Of a stretch of DNA of 64,000 bases, positions 37,228-47,399 are shown piece after piece. The stretch is taken from assembly GCA_020832305.1 (NCBI GenBank), contig JAFIEV010000082.1:393481-457480 (forward strand). Direction: 5' to 3'. Source of the DNA: Cyclobacteriaceae bacterium. GTDB taxonomy: Bacteria > Bacteroidota > Bacteroidia > Cytophagales > Cyclobacteriaceae. A model generated the notes under the pieces. The model did not search any database. It was given only the letters and a program-made list of their open reading frames with translations, and was not told the DNA's origin. The position numbers and the translations under genes are program-made. The stretch's first letter is position 1. Every line of letters starts with the position of its first letter.

Positions 37228-38745
37228 ATGGAAAAAAGCAAAAAGTATATACTAGCCCTCGACCAGGGCACTACAAGCTCCAGAGCCATATTGTTTGATC
37301 AAAATGGCCGCATAAATGGAGAAGTACACCGCGAATTCGAACAGATTTTTCCCAAACCCGGATGGGTAGAACACAACCCAAAGGAAATATGGTCGACTCA
37401 GGTATCTGTGGCAGCTGAAGTAATCGCTAAGACAAGTATTTCTGCCAGTCAGATTGCCGCCATAGGAATTACCAATCAGCGTGAAACCACCATTGTCTGG
37501 GACCGGCAAACCGGAGAGCCTGTATATAATGCCATCGTCTGGCAAGACCGCCGAACTTCTGCTTTTTGCGATCAGCTCAAGAATAAAGGAATGGAAAAAA
37601 CCATACGGGAAAAAACCGGCCTGGTAATCGATGCCTATTTTTCTGCAACCAAAATCAACTGGATTCTCGAAAATGTGGAAGGCATAAGGGAAAGAGCTGA
37701 AGCCGGAAAATTATGTTTTGGCACAGTTGACAGTTGGCTCGTATGGAAACTGACACAAGGCAAAAAACATATTACAGATGTTACCAATGCCAGTCGTACT
37801 ATGTTATTCAACATCCATACCCTGCAATGGGATGAAGACCTGCTGAGCATTTTTGGTATCCCGGATTCGATGCTCCCCGAAGTACACCAAAGCAGTGAGG
37901 TATATGCTACCACTTCTTCCAATATTTTTGCCTCTGAAATACCCATATCAGGCATAGCGGGTGATCAGCAGGCGGCACTTTTCGGCCAGCTATGCACCCA
38001 TGTGGGCGATGTTAAAAGTACCTATGGCACCGGCTGCTTTATGGTAATGAATACCGGTGAAAAACCTGTTCTCTCAGAAAACAGACTCATTAGTACCATA
38101 GCCTGGCAAATCAATAATAAAGTAATCTACGCGCTGGAAGGCAGTGTATTTACAGGAGGTTCGGTGATTCAATGGCTTAGAGATGGATTAAAAATTCTGA
38201 AAAAGGCAGCAGAAAGTGAATGGATCGCTGCCCGGGTTCCCGACAATGGCGGTGTTTATTTTGTTCCAGCACTTACCGGACTGGGAGCGCCCCATTGGGA
38301 TCAGCAGGCCAGAGGTACACTAATAGGTATAACCCGCGGCACAACCGAGGGACATATTGTACGCGCTGCGCTTGAGTCCATAGCTTACCAGGTGCACGAT
38401 GTACTCAGGGCTATGGAAAAAGACACCGGTAAAAAAGTCAGCAAACTCAAAGTTGACGGTGGTGCCGTAGCCAATAATCTGCTTATGCAGTTCCAGGCAG
38501 ATATCTTAGGCTGTGAAGTGTTACGTCCCAAGGTATTGGAGACCACAGCCCTGGGTGCCGCTTTTCTGGCAGGTCTGGCGGTAGGCTATTGGTCTGATGA
38601 AAAAGCTTTAAAAGAATTATGGCAACCCGAGCATATTTTTAAACCCGAAATGAATCAAAATCAGGTGGATTCTTTGCTGGTGCACTGGACAAGGGCCATT
38701 CAGCGATCAATAAATTGGGAAACAGATAACGGATCCACATTATGA
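37228..38745 (+). CDS. glpK: Glycerol kinase
   Basis: GlpK phosphorylates glycerol to glycerol 3-phosphate. The 505-residue FGGY-family protein shows [72 protein letters not shown] and [12 protein letters not shown], and the C-terminal [19 protein letters not shown], all glycerol-kinase markers. Length is typical. It overlaps glpD by four bases, so the two are coupled. No glpF aquaporin or regulator is seen next to it. Confidence 0.96.
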   Translation: MEKSKKYILALDQGTTSSRAILFDQNGRINGEVHREFEQIFPKPGWVEHNPKEIWSTQVSVAAEVIAKTSISASQIAAIGITNQRETTIVWDRQTGEPVYNAIVWQDRRTSAFCDQLKNKGMEKTIREKTGLVIDAYFSATKINWILENVEGIRERAEAGKLCFGTVDSWLVWKLTQGKKHITDVTNASRTMLFNIHTLQWDEDLLSIFGIPDSMLPEVHQSSEVYATTSSNIFASEIPISGIAGDQQAALFGQLCTHVGDVKSTYGTGCFMVMNTGEKPVLSENRLISTIAWQINNKVIYALEGSVFTGGSVIQWLRDGLKILKKAAESEWIAARVPDNGGVYFVPALTGLGAPHWDQQARGTLIGITRGTTEGHIVRAALESIAYQVHDVLRAMEKDTGKKVSKLKVDGGAVANNLLMQFQADILGCEVLRPKVLETTALGAAFLAGLAVGYWSDEKALKELWQPEHIFKPEMNQNQVDSLLVHWTRAIQRSINWETDNGSTL

Positions 38746-40331
38746 ACAGAGAAACCATGCTCGGGCAAATAGAGCATGACGTGAACCAGGTTTGGGATGT
38801 TATAGTGATAGGTGGTGGTGCCACCGGTCTGGGAACGGCAATGGATGCTGCCTCAAGGGGATATAAAACCTTGCTGCTCGAACAACACGATTTCAGTAAA
38901 GGTACCTCAAGCCGAAGTACCAAGTTGGTGCATGGCGGGGTGCGGTACCTGGCTCAGGGTGATGTTTCCCTGGTGCTGGAGGCGCTGCACGAAAGAGGCC
39001 TCATGTATCAAAATGCACCTCACCTGGTAAAAAATCAGCCTTTTGTGATTCCCAACTATCAATGGTGGGGAGGCCCTTTTTATACCATTGGTCTTAAAGT
39101 CTATGATATGATGGCGGGTAAATTGGGGCTTGGGCCTTCCATTTCTATTGATAAAGAGGAAGTCATTGCAAAAATCCCCAATATCCGGCAAGAAGGATTG
39201 CTGGGGGGTGTAGTCTACCACGACGGACAATTCGATGATGCACGCATGGCCATTAATGTAGCACAAACCTGTGCCGAAAACGGTGGTGTGCTTATCAATT
39301 ATATGCGGGTTGACAACCTGATCAAAAAAGATGGTATGGTTTCGGGGGTTGTGGCTACTGATCTGGAAACTTCAAAATGCTATCACCTCAATGGCCGGGT
39401 GGTCATAAATGCCACCGGAGTCTTTGTAGATCAGATTTTACGAATGGATGCTCCGGATGCCTTACCTACCGTAAAACCCAGCCAGGGCGTACATATCATT
39501 CTCAATAAAGAGTTTTTACAGGGAGAAGCAGCCATTATGATACCACAAACCGACGACGGACGGGTGCTTTTCGCCGTACCCTGGCATGGTAAAGTAGTCG
39601 TCGGTACTACCGATACCCAGGTTGATCAGGCAGTTCTGGAGCCTGTAGCTTTGAAGGAAGAGATAGATTTTATTCTCAGTACCGCGGGTAGATATCTGGC
39701 AAAACCGCCCTCTAAAAATGATGTTCAAAGTATTTTTGCCGGTCTTCGGCCCCTGGCAGCACCTAAAGAGGGAGAAACCAGCACCAAAGAAATCTCAAGA
39801 GGCCATAAAATCATGGTATCCACTACAGGACTCGTTACCATAATCGGAGGCAAATGGACCACCTTTAGAAAAATGGCAGAAGAGACCGTTGATAAAGCGG
39901 CCATGATTGGAGGTCTGCATGAACGGGCTTGTGTCACCACCCATATGGCCATTCATGGCTATGTCAAAAATATAGACCGGCAAAATCATATGCATGTGTA
40001 TGGTTCAGACATTCCCTATATAAAAGATTTGATGATCAAAAACAGCTCCTGGGCAAAACCCATTCATAAGCGGCTGCCTTTTACCATGGCAGAAGTCGTT
40101 TGGGCAGTTCGGTATGAAATGGCCCGGTCTGTAGAAGATGTATTATCCAGAAGGGTCAGGGCTTTGTTGCTCGATGCCCGGGCAGCCATAGATATGGCAC
40201 CTGAAGTGGCGAGAAACATGGCTATTGAGCTCGGTAAAGATGAGGCATGGATACAAGCGCAAATTGATTCCTTTGATCAGCTCGCTGCCAATTATCTGCT
40301 GGTGCCTTATCAAAGGGAAAGCCATATTTGA
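38742..40331 (+). CDS. glpD: Glycerol-3-phosphate dehydrogenase (aerobic, FAD-dependent)
   Basis: GlpD oxidises glycerol 3-phosphate to dihydroxyacetone phosphate and passes electrons to the quinone pool at the inner membrane. The 529-residue protein starts with a Rossmann FAD motif [21 protein letters not shown], then [32 protein letters not shown] and a C-terminal DAO domain with [19 protein letters not shown]. It overlaps glpK, completing the glycerol catabolic pair. Length is typical. Confidence 0.95.
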   Translation: MNRETMLGQIEHDVNQVWDVIVIGGGATGLGTAMDAASRGYKTLLLEQHDFSKGTSSRSTKLVHGGVRYLAQGDVSLVLEALHERGLMYQNAPHLVKNQPFVIPNYQWWGGPFYTIGLKVYDMMAGKLGLGPSISIDKEEVIAKIPNIRQEGLLGGVVYHDGQFDDARMAINVAQTCAENGGVLINYMRVDNLIKKDGMVSGVVATDLETSKCYHLNGRVVINATGVFVDQILRMDAPDALPTVKPSQGVHIILNKEFLQGEAAIMIPQTDDGRVLFAVPWHGKVVVGTTDTQVDQAVLEPVALKEEIDFILSTAGRYLAKPPSKNDVQSIFAGLRPLAAPKEGETSTKEISRGHKIMVSTTGLVTIIGGKWTTFRKMAEETVDKAAMIGGLHERACVTTHMAIHGYVKNIDRQNHMHVYGSDIPYIKDLMIKNSSWAKPIHKRLPFTMAEVVWAVRYEMARSVEDVLSRRVRALLLDARAAIDMAPEVARNMAIELGKDEAWIQAQIDSFDQLAANYLLVPYQRESHI

Positions 40332-40610
40332 TACAGTGATCAAATCTGTGAATTATGGTGGAGAAAGTAAACAAAAGTGGAATTGTACAAGCTGTAAGTT
40401 GGTATGGTGCATTTTAAGCGTTATCAACAAACTAAATAGTAAAATAGATAAGTTTAATATTTCAAATCTGATTTTACGCTTAACAACATTAGCTTGACAA
40501 GGTTATTTGCATATAAGTATGGACAAATAATAAGAGAAATAGGTTTAAATAAGAATGGATTTGTCCTATTGACTCTAAGTGGAATCATCTGAAATTTTTA
40601 AAAGCGCAAT

Positions 40611-41174
40611 ATGAGTGAAAATTCCAAGAAATTTGATAACTCGGATGAATTTAGGAACGCTAACCATGCTCTAAATGAATATCAGAGACGTCATAATCTA
40701 ATTCGCAAGGATTATGAACTACTTTTAGAATTAACTGGATTACATCAAAATGATAATGATAAGTTCGACACATTATTCAGAGCCTCGTTGAAGGGGTTTC
40801 TTTCGTTGATTGAATCTGATATTTATGGCTTGAACCAAATCGATCCTTATGATGGATACTCTGACAAACATAGTTTTGAGGATAGATTCAAAAAGACATT
40901 TAAGAAAATTTGTCACACATGGAAAAAGGAAGATATAATTAAGGAATTTCTTGAAACAAAGTATAATAGGTTAAAGTCATTAAAGATTAAACGTGACCGA
41001 TTAATTCATCCAAAAAAAATAACAGACATTTTATGTGCCTCAGTTGATGATTTTAATGAACTCAGAGAAGGTTTTCAAGATTATACTACAATGCTTCACT
41101 CAATAATGAACGATTTTTATATAAGCATTGAGCTAAAGAGTTTGAATGATTTTTATAAACTTTTTAAAGAATAA
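40611..41174 (+). CDS. Hypothetical protein with HEPN-like motif
   Basis: The 187-residue protein is mostly helical and basic, with no signal peptide. It carries LKIKRDRLIHPKKI (about 125-138), where R-x4-H matches the catalytic R(x4-6)H of HEPN nucleases; that RDRLIH segment is the only functional hint. The gene's base composition is clearly more A/T rich than its glpD and methyltransferase neighbours, which suggests a recent arrival. HEPN domains often act in toxin-antitoxin or abortive-infection systems, but I see no nucleotidyltransferase partner. A structural helical protein is the alternative. Confidence 0.5.
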   Translation: MSENSKKFDNSDEFRNANHALNEYQRRHNLIRKDYELLLELTGLHQNDNDKFDTLFRASLKGFLSLIESDIYGLNQIDPYDGYSDKHSFEDRFKKTFKKICHTWKKEDIIKEFLETKYNRLKSLKIKRDRLIHPKKITDILCASVDDFNELREGFQDYTTMLHSIMNDFYISIELKSLNDFYKLFKE

Positions 41175-41394
41175 AAATGCACTATCATCAAATATAAACC
41201 ATAGGTATTCAATTGGTTATTAGAAAAATTCTGCTCCGTATCGGCTTTTGTAACGGCAGACAGTGAAGAAGCCCGTAATCCCCAACGTTTCAAACATGTG
41301 ACATTTATGCACATTAAAACTTTAAAAGAAATATGTCTTTTGCTAAACTTCGATTTGCCTTTAAAGCATGAGCATTTAAGTCTATCAATGGAAT
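41175..41394. other. Gene-free stretch with a possible coding remnant
   Basis: In one plus-strand frame, 41209 onward stays open and reads through KFCSVSAFVTADSEEARN and on past 41395 into the antisense of the methyltransferase gene. It has a protein-like composition but no start of its own near the beginning and no family I recognise. It may be the scar of a lost gene or chance. Confidence 0.25.
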
Positions 41395-41934
41395 TTATCT
41401 TTCATTCAAGACCGTGCAACGAACCAATTCCCATAAAACCACCCCTACTGCCACGGAGACATTCAGCGAATGCTTGGTGCCAAATTGCGGGATTTCGATG
41501 ACAGCATCGGCCAGATCAACCACTTCTTCCTTGACGCCAAACACCTCATTGCCAAAGACAAAGGCATATTTCTGATCATCCCTGAAACGTATATCCTGCA
41601 ACATGGTGCTTTGATCGGCCTGTTCTACCACCAGTATTTTAAAACCTCTTTTTTTCAAATCATGTATCAGGCCTACTGTATCATCCCAGTATTCCCAGTC
41701 TACCGATTCGGTAGCGCCCAGGGCGGTTTTATGTATTTCCCGGTGCGGTGGTTGGCCGGTAATGCCACAGAGATATATTTTTTCTGCCAGGTAAGCATCG
41801 GCCGTCCTGAAGGCAGAACCCACATTATGCATACTCCTTAAATTGTCGAGTACCACTACAAAAGGCTTTTTGGGTGTAGCTTTAAATGCCTCTACGGTTA
41901 ATCTGTCGAGTTCATCGATATCGAGTTTTCTCAT
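41395..41934 (-). CDS. SpoU/TrmH-family RNA 2'-O-methyltransferase
   Basis: The 179-residue protein has the three SPOUT motifs: motif 1 FVVVLDNLRSMHNVGSAFRT, motif 2 FVFGNEVFGVKEEVVDLAD, motif 3 IPQFGTKHSLNVSVAVGVVL. These bind SAM in the trefoil knot and methylate the 2'-OH of tRNA or rRNA. It lacks the N-terminal L30e-like domain of RlmB/TsnR, so it is a minimal TrmH-like enzyme; the exact RNA target is open. It is divergent from mutS across 136 bases. Confidence 0.88.
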   Translation of the reverse strand: MRKLDIDELDRLTVEAFKATPKKPFVVVLDNLRSMHNVGSAFRTADAYLAEKIYLCGITGQPPHREIHKTALGATESVDWEYWDDTVGLIHDLKKRGFKILVVEQADQSTMLQDIRFRDDQKYAFVFGNEVFGVKEEVVDLADAVIEIPQFGTKHSLNVSVAVGVVLWELVRCTVLNER

Positions 41935-41991
41935 AAATTGCCTGAATAGTTTAAAAGCCCGGGTGGCTCTGATTTATTTTCTTTGTTTTCC

Positions 41992-42017
41992 GCTTACAAT
42001 TTTTCAGTTTTGTAAGC
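41992..42017. promoter_or_regulatory. Perfect inverted repeat between rRNA/tRNA methyltransferase gene and mutS
   Basis: GCTTACAA (41992-41999) and TTGTAAGC (42010-42017) form an 8-base perfect palindrome in the divergent promoter region, at the distance of an operator. Nothing else supports a regulator; it could also be chance. Confidence 0.3.
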
Positions 42018-42070
42018 TGAGTCTTCCTGAAAAGACAAAATTACACGATTAAGAAAATCTACGCCATAGA

Positions 42071-44680
42071 ATGTCTAAAGTTGCCAAAAATTCTGAAACA
42101 CCCCTGATGCGTCAGTACAATGCCATAAAGGTAAAACACCCGGGAGCTTTGTTGCTTTTCAGGGTAGGTGACTTTTACGAAACCTTTGGCGAAGATGCAG
42201 TAAAGGCCAGTAAAATTCTCGATATTGTACTTACCAAAAGATCCAATGGTTCGGCTTCTGAAGTAGAATTGGCAGGATTTCCCCATCATGCACTGGACAA
42301 CTATCTGCCCAAGCTCGTACGGGCGGGTTACAGGGTCGCTATTTGTGATCAGCTTGAAGATCCCAAAATGGTAAAAGGCATTGTGAAAAGGGGCGTAACG
42401 GAGCTCGTAACTCCTGGTTTATCACTCAATGATAATGTACTGGAGAAAAAAACCAACAATTATCTCGCTTCGGTGTACCTGGCAGAAGATATCCATGGTG
42501 TAGCTTTTCTCGACCTTTCCACCGGTGAGTTTTTGGTATCTTCAGGAGACATCAAATACATCGATACACTGTTTCAAAGATTTAATCCATCTGAAATCAT
42601 TTACTGCAAGCGAAAACGCTCTTTTTTTGAAGATCATTTTTCTGAAGTTTACAATACCTATTGTCTGGAAGAATGGGTGTATCAGTACGATTATGCTTAT
42701 GAAAAACTTACGGGCCATTTTGGCACTAAAAACCTTAAGGGTTTTGGAGTAGAAAATCTGGCGGAAGGCATTACCGCTGCCGGGGCAATATTGTTTTACC
42801 TGGAGGAAACAGAGCATAGAGACCTGGGGCATATATCAGGCATATCGCGTATTGCAGAGGAAAAATATGTATGGCTCGATCGTTTTACCATACGAAATCT
42901 CGAGCTGCTTAATGCGCAACAGGAAGGGGGCATCCCGCTCATCCAGATCCTCGATCAAACCGCCACCCCAATGGGTGCACGACTCCTGAAAAAATGGGTA
43001 CTTATGCCCTTAAAGGAGAAAGCAGCTATAGAAGAAAGGCATGAAGTAGTTGAAGCTCTGGTACAGGATGAGGATTTGAGCAGCGGTCTGGAGTCGCACT
43101 TAAAACACATAGGCGACCTCGAGAGGCTTATCAGTAAAGTGGCGGTAGGACGCATCAATCCAAGGGAAATGGTGCAGCTCAAAAAATCCTTGAGAAATCT
43201 CCTGCCGGTAAAGGAATTACTATCTACCTTACCCATTGATGCGCTTAAAAAACTGGCCGATCAAATTAATCCCTGTCAGTTTTTGCTCCAAAAAATAGAT
43301 GCTGAACTCAAGGAAGATCTTCCGTTAGTGAGCAACCTCGGTGGTATGATCAGGGAGGGTATACATCCTGAACTTGATGAACTGCGAAGCATTCAGTATT
43401 CAGGCAAAGACTTTCTTATGCAATTGCAAAAGAAAGAAATGCTGCGCACGGGCATCTCATCCCTCAAGGTTGCCTACAATAAAGTTTTTGGATATTATCT
43501 GGAAGTAAGCAACGCCCACAAATCAAAAGTACCCCCTGAATGGATCAGAAAGCAGACCCTGGTAAATGCAGAGCGGTACATTACCGAGGAATTAAAAGTG
43601 TATGAGGAAAAAATTCTTTCTGCCGAAGAAAAAATATTTGTCATAGAACAGAAAATTTTTCAGGAGCTGATACGAAGCGCTGCTGATTATGTATTGCCGG
43701 TTCAGCAAAATGCAAGAATTACAGCCATGATTGACTGCCTTCTTTCTTTTGCCATACTTGCCGGTAAACACAAGTACATCAGACCGCATTTGAGTGAGGA
43801 GGCGGTGATTGATATAAAAGAGGGCAGGCATCCTGTAATTGAACAACAATTGCCGCCGGGAGAGCCCTACATTCCCAACGACGTGTACCTCGATGATCAG
43901 AGCCAGCAAATTATGATCATCACAGGACCCAACATGGCAGGTAAATCTGCGCTGTTACGCCAGACCGCCCTTATTGTTTTACTGGCCCAGATGGGAAGTT
44001 TTGTACCGGCCACTTATGTGAGAATGGGCATTACCGATAAAATATTTACGCGGGTAGGGGCCAGCGACAATTTGTCAAGAGGCGAATCAACTTTTATGGT
44101 GGAGATGACAGAAACCGCCAGTATTCTCAATAATCTGAGCAATAACAGCCTGATTTTGATGGATGAAATCGGAAGGGGTACCGCTACCTATGATGGCATA
44201 TCCATTGCATGGTCAATTGTTGAATACCTCCATAAGCATCCACGTTTTAAGGCCAAAACCTTGTTTGCCACCCATTACCATGAGCTCAATCAGCTGGCCA
44301 ATGATTTTCCACGCATAAAAAACTTTAATGTGGCAGTAAAAGAAAGCGGGGATAAGATCATTTTTATGCGGAAACTACAGGAAGGGGGTAGTGAACACAG
44401 TTTTGGTATACATGTAGCTCAAATGGCCGGCATGCCCAATCAGATCGTTTTGCGCGCCAATGAAATCATGCGCCACCTCGAAAAAGATAAAATCAGCAAA
44501 AAAACTGATCGTAAAATCAAAGATATACCTGCAGCCAACTATCAGCTGAATCTATTTGATTCAGATCCTAAATTTGAAAAAATCAAGGATATGCTCGCCA
44601 AGGTTGACATTAACAGCATAGCACCGGTTGAGGCCTTACTAAAGCTCAACGAAATCCTGACCCTGCTCAAAGGCAGATAA
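42071..44680 (+). CDS. mutS: DNA mismatch repair protein MutS
   Basis: MutS recognises mismatches and starts repair. The 869-residue protein has the N-terminal mismatch-binding motif GDFYETFGEDAV with the Phe-x-Glu pair, connector and lever regions, the clamp, and the ABC ATPase: Walker A GPNMAGKSALLRQTAL, DNLSRGESTFMVEMTE, Walker B ILMDEIGRGTATYDG and FATHYHELNQL. Length and motifs fit MutS1, not MutS2. It ends 7 bases before the convergent membrane-protein gene. Confidence 0.97.
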   Translation: MSKVAKNSETPLMRQYNAIKVKHPGALLLFRVGDFYETFGEDAVKASKILDIVLTKRSNGSASEVELAGFPHHALDNYLPKLVRAGYRVAICDQLEDPKMVKGIVKRGVTELVTPGLSLNDNVLEKKTNNYLASVYLAEDIHGVAFLDLSTGEFLVSSGDIKYIDTLFQRFNPSEIIYCKRKRSFFEDHFSEVYNTYCLEEWVYQYDYAYEKLTGHFGTKNLKGFGVENLAEGITAAGAILFYLEETEHRDLGHISGISRIAEEKYVWLDRFTIRNLELLNAQQEGGIPLIQILDQTATPMGARLLKKWVLMPLKEKAAIEERHEVVEALVQDEDLSSGLESHLKHIGDLERLISKVAVGRINPREMVQLKKSLRNLLPVKELLSTLPIDALKKLADQINPCQFLLQKIDAELKEDLPLVSNLGGMIREGIHPELDELRSIQYSGKDFLMQLQKKEMLRTGISSLKVAYNKVFGYYLEVSNAHKSKVPPEWIRKQTLVNAERYITEELKVYEEKILSAEEKIFVIEQKIFQELIRSAADYVLPVQQNARITAMIDCLLSFAILAGKHKYIRPHLSEEAVIDIKEGRHPVIEQQLPPGEPYIPNDVYLDDQSQQIMIITGPNMAGKSALLRQTALIVLLAQMGSFVPATYVRMGITDKIFTRVGASDNLSRGESTFMVEMTETASILNNLSNNSLILMDEIGRGTATYDGISIAWSIVEYLHKHPRFKAKTLFATHYHELNQLANDFPRIKNFNVAVKESGDKIIFMRKLQEGGSEHSFGIHVAQMAGMPNQIVLRANEIMRHLEKDKISKKTDRKIKDIPAANYQLNLFDSDPKFEKIKDMLAKVDINSIAPVEALLKLNEILTLLKGR

Positions 44681-44687
44681 ATGTCAA

Positions 44688-45974
44688 CTATTCAAATCGC
44701 TTTTGCATACCAGGCATTTCACCATGGGTATTGATAGCGATCAAAGCAAGTACGGCGATGAATGCCAATATAATGAGCAAATATCCCAGCCATCTGTAGG
44801 TTTGGGTCTCTTTTGTCGGAATAAAAACCGGCTGAAACTTCATGATGAAATAGCCTATAATCGCATAATTGACCAGGTAAAGGTACTGCTCAATGCGGTA
44901 GAAACTCATAAATGATCCGGTAATTAGAAAGGTATATATTATATAAATACCGAAAAAACCCATGAAGAAGTTAAAGACATCTTTTCCTGAATAATTTACC
45001 AGATCATCAGAAAGGTTGAAATAATGCCTCCTCAACCAGACCGCAGCCGGTACCACGAATGCCAGAAGCGCGATTACCTGAACTACCGCCATCAGGATAC
45101 TTATATCTCCATCAACCAATTTGCTGAATGTTGGCTCCAGGTCTTTGGTGATAAAAGATTGTTGCCAGACTACAAATGGAATGAGAATGGTAACGAAGAA
45201 AATGGGCAACAGCATACTTTTCTTTTCGGGACGGTTAGTTTTGGTACTCCATTCTGAACTGAATACACCATAAGCCATACCTGCACCTCCGAAAAAGCCC
45301 AGACTGTATTCCATAACATTCCAGAAATTAAAAGGAATTTCCAGCACATTTCCAATAACCTGAAGGAAGTTACCCAAGGCAAAGCCAAAGCCTCCACCCA
45401 AGCCGGCAAAAACTGCCACACGCAGTGCATTGTACCGCTTGTTTCTTACGATGAAAAATAATATGGCTATAGCTATTCCTGCACAAACACCCCAGGCTTC
45501 TGAACGGGGAGGCGTCATGTTCCAGCCCAATTGGTGCACAAATAAATAATAAAAAATCGTACCGCCTACCGTCATTTCAACGATCAGCTTATGCCATTTA
45601 ATTTTCTTTTCATCATTGTCTGCCAGTACCAATCCAAAAAGCCCTCCACCCATTATTCCATGGAGCGCTCCAATGACAAATAGCATTACCAGGCCATAAT
45701 AGACATTTACAAAATCTATTCCTCTGCCATAACCCACGATCCGTCCATAACTCATCATGCCTCCCAGTCCCCATCCAATCGCAGCAGCCATAGTTGCTTT
45801 AAACACTTTATCGTACCAGTCACTTCTTTTGGCAAGGAGTATAATAGACAAACTTCCAATGGCTCCGGCCCAGGCAGCTCCCTGTTCATGTCCGAACTGC
45901 CCACGGATCGCCCAGGCAGTTGCAAGGGTCATACCTGCGATGATCAAATTAAAAAGTAGTGACTTTTTATTCAT
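44688..45974 (-). CDS. Polytopic membrane protein of unknown function
   Basis: The 428-residue protein has about eleven hydrophobic segments, several glycine rich (AAAIGWGLGGMMSYGRIVG, ALHGIMGGGLFGLVLA, AVFAGLGGGFGFALGNF). Conserved-looking polar residues sit between them, such as AIRGQFGHEQGAAWAGAIGS near the N terminus. I do not recognise a transporter family. It lies beside a Gfo/Idh/MocA dehydrogenase, aminotransferase and glycosidases, which suggests sugar or cyclitol uptake (inference only). Convergent with mutS. Confidence 0.7.
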   Translation of the reverse strand: MNKKSLLFNLIIAGMTLATAWAIRGQFGHEQGAAWAGAIGSLSIILLAKRSDWYDKVFKATMAAAIGWGLGGMMSYGRIVGYGRGIDFVNVYYGLVMLFVIGALHGIMGGGLFGLVLADNDEKKIKWHKLIVEMTVGGTIFYYLFVHQLGWNMTPPRSEAWGVCAGIAIAILFFIVRNKRYNALRVAVFAGLGGGFGFALGNFLQVIGNVLEIPFNFWNVMEYSLGFFGGAGMAYGVFSSEWSTKTNRPEKKSMLLPIFFVTILIPFVVWQQSFITKDLEPTFSKLVDGDISILMAVVQVIALLAFVVPAAVWLRRHYFNLSDDLVNYSGKDVFNFFMGFFGIYIIYTFLITGSFMSFYRIEQYLYLVNYAIIGYFIMKFQPVFIPTKETQTYRWLGYLLIILAFIAVLALIAINTHGEMPGMQKRFE

Positions 45975-46154
45975 GAGATGAAAGAGTTAAAGGATTAGTA
46001 AAAGACAATTTCAGAATGGTACTATTTTGGTTTTACTACTTTTCTATAATAAAAACGGGCTATGGATTTTACCAAAAAGACCAGATTTACATGGTCCTTA
46101 ATGCAATTACAATAGTAATTTACTAAATTTATCTGCCTAAAAACCATAAAAAAA

Positions 46155-47150
46155 ATGATAAAAACAGCAGTAATTGGTTTTGGCTTTATGGGCATGACAC
46201 ATACGGCCAATATTTTAAAAAATACTGACATCGATTTGGTAGCAATAATTGATAAAGATGTAGAAGGCATTGATAAAAAATTAAAAGAAGGTAGTGGCAA
46301 TTTCGAAATTGAAGGCATCGATCCGGCCGTACTGAAGAGAGTGAGTTTATATACTTCACTGAGAGAATGTTTGAAAAAAGAGGCGCTGGACGCAGTACAT
46401 ATTTGTGTGCATACCGATTTGCATTTCCCTCTGGCCAAAGAAGCACTGGAAGCCGGCCTGCATGTGCTGGTTGAGAAACCTTTTGTACTCAGGCCTGAAG
46501 AGGGCTTTGAATTGATACGGATAGCTCAAAATAAGAACCGAAAACTGATGGTAGCCCATGTGTTGCGCTTTATGCCTGTCTACCAGCAGCTGAAAGCCTG
46601 GATAGAGCAAAAAACCTATGGTAAACTCCTGTTTCTATCGATGAACCGCTTTTCAGGGGTGCCGGCATGGGGCCAATGGAAGGAAAAGCAAGTAAATTTT
46701 GGCGTTTCAGGGGGAGCTCTTTTTGATTTAATGATACATGATATAGATTTTGTTGCCCATGTGCTGGGTCAGCCCGATGAGATTGACTGCCAGGTAATGG
46801 CCGGAAGTTTAAGTCCGCATGATTACATCAATGCTACCTGGCGATATAATGGCAGAAAAATTCATGTTAAAATTGAGGGAGGTAATATTTTTCATTCTGC
46901 ATTTCCTTTTCAGGCAGGATTTATGGCGAGGTTTGAAGAAGCCAGTGTTAGGTATACCACAATGGATCCCGATTCCGTAATCATTGCACGAAATGATAGT
47001 ATTGAACTGGTTTCGGCCGGAGATTCCAATCTTGGATTTTATAATGAAATAGCTGCTTTTGCCGAAAGCATCAAAAAAAATGCATCTGTTGCTTGTACAC
47101 CTGAATCAGCAATCGATACCATCGAGTTGTGCTACAGGCATATACTATAA
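46155..47150 (+). CDS. Gfo/Idh/MocA-family NAD(P)-dependent oxidoreductase
   Basis: The 331-residue protein begins with a Rossmann NAD motif (TAVIGFGFMGMTHTANIL), then the family signature LEAGLHVLVEKPFVLRPEE and a C-terminal alpha/beta domain (GGALFDLMIHDIDFVAHVLG, with the usual catalytic-site DLMIHDID). No signal peptide, so it is cytoplasmic, oxidising or reducing a sugar or cyclitol hydroxyl. The next gene is a DegT aminotransferase; a dehydrogenase followed by a PLP aminotransferase can turn a sugar alcohol into an amino group or the reverse. Confidence 0.88.
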   Translation: MIKTAVIGFGFMGMTHTANILKNTDIDLVAIIDKDVEGIDKKLKEGSGNFEIEGIDPAVLKRVSLYTSLRECLKKEALDAVHICVHTDLHFPLAKEALEAGLHVLVEKPFVLRPEEGFELIRIAQNKNRKLMVAHVLRFMPVYQQLKAWIEQKTYGKLLFLSMNRFSGVPAWGQWKEKQVNFGVSGGALFDLMIHDIDFVAHVLGQPDEIDCQVMAGSLSPHDYINATWRYNGRKIHVKIEGGNIFHSAFPFQAGFMARFEEASVRYTTMDPDSVIIARNDSIELVSAGDSNLGFYNEIAAFAESIKKNASVACTPESAIDTIELCYRHIL

Positions 47151-47191
47151 AATATGACATTTTTAAACTGATTTTAGTGACTATTATATGA

Positions 47192-47246
47192 CCAGGTAAA
47201 TCAGGATAAACTGCCCCAGAGCTTTTTTCAGGGGAATCTCACCTGG
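47192..47246 (+). terminator. Two-tier hairpin between the dehydrogenase and aminotransferase genes
   Basis: CCAGGT (47192-47197) pairs with ACCTGG (47241-47246), and inside it CCCC (47214-47217) with GGGG (47231-47234) around a T-rich loop. There is no U-run after it, so terminator is uncertain; it could be a leader structure for the aminotransferase gene. It starts 41 bases after the dehydrogenase stop. Confidence 0.4.
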
Positions 47247-47399
47247 TTATTGTCATTCACCGAAATTGTCAAAAACTGCTTGTCTTTTGCGCCTCATATT
47301 GATGTTTCATATATGCAAAAAACAATAGCCTGAATAGAGTATCAGATTGTATTATATACGTATAAATGAAAACGTTTTAACTTTTTTATATAATTAAAT

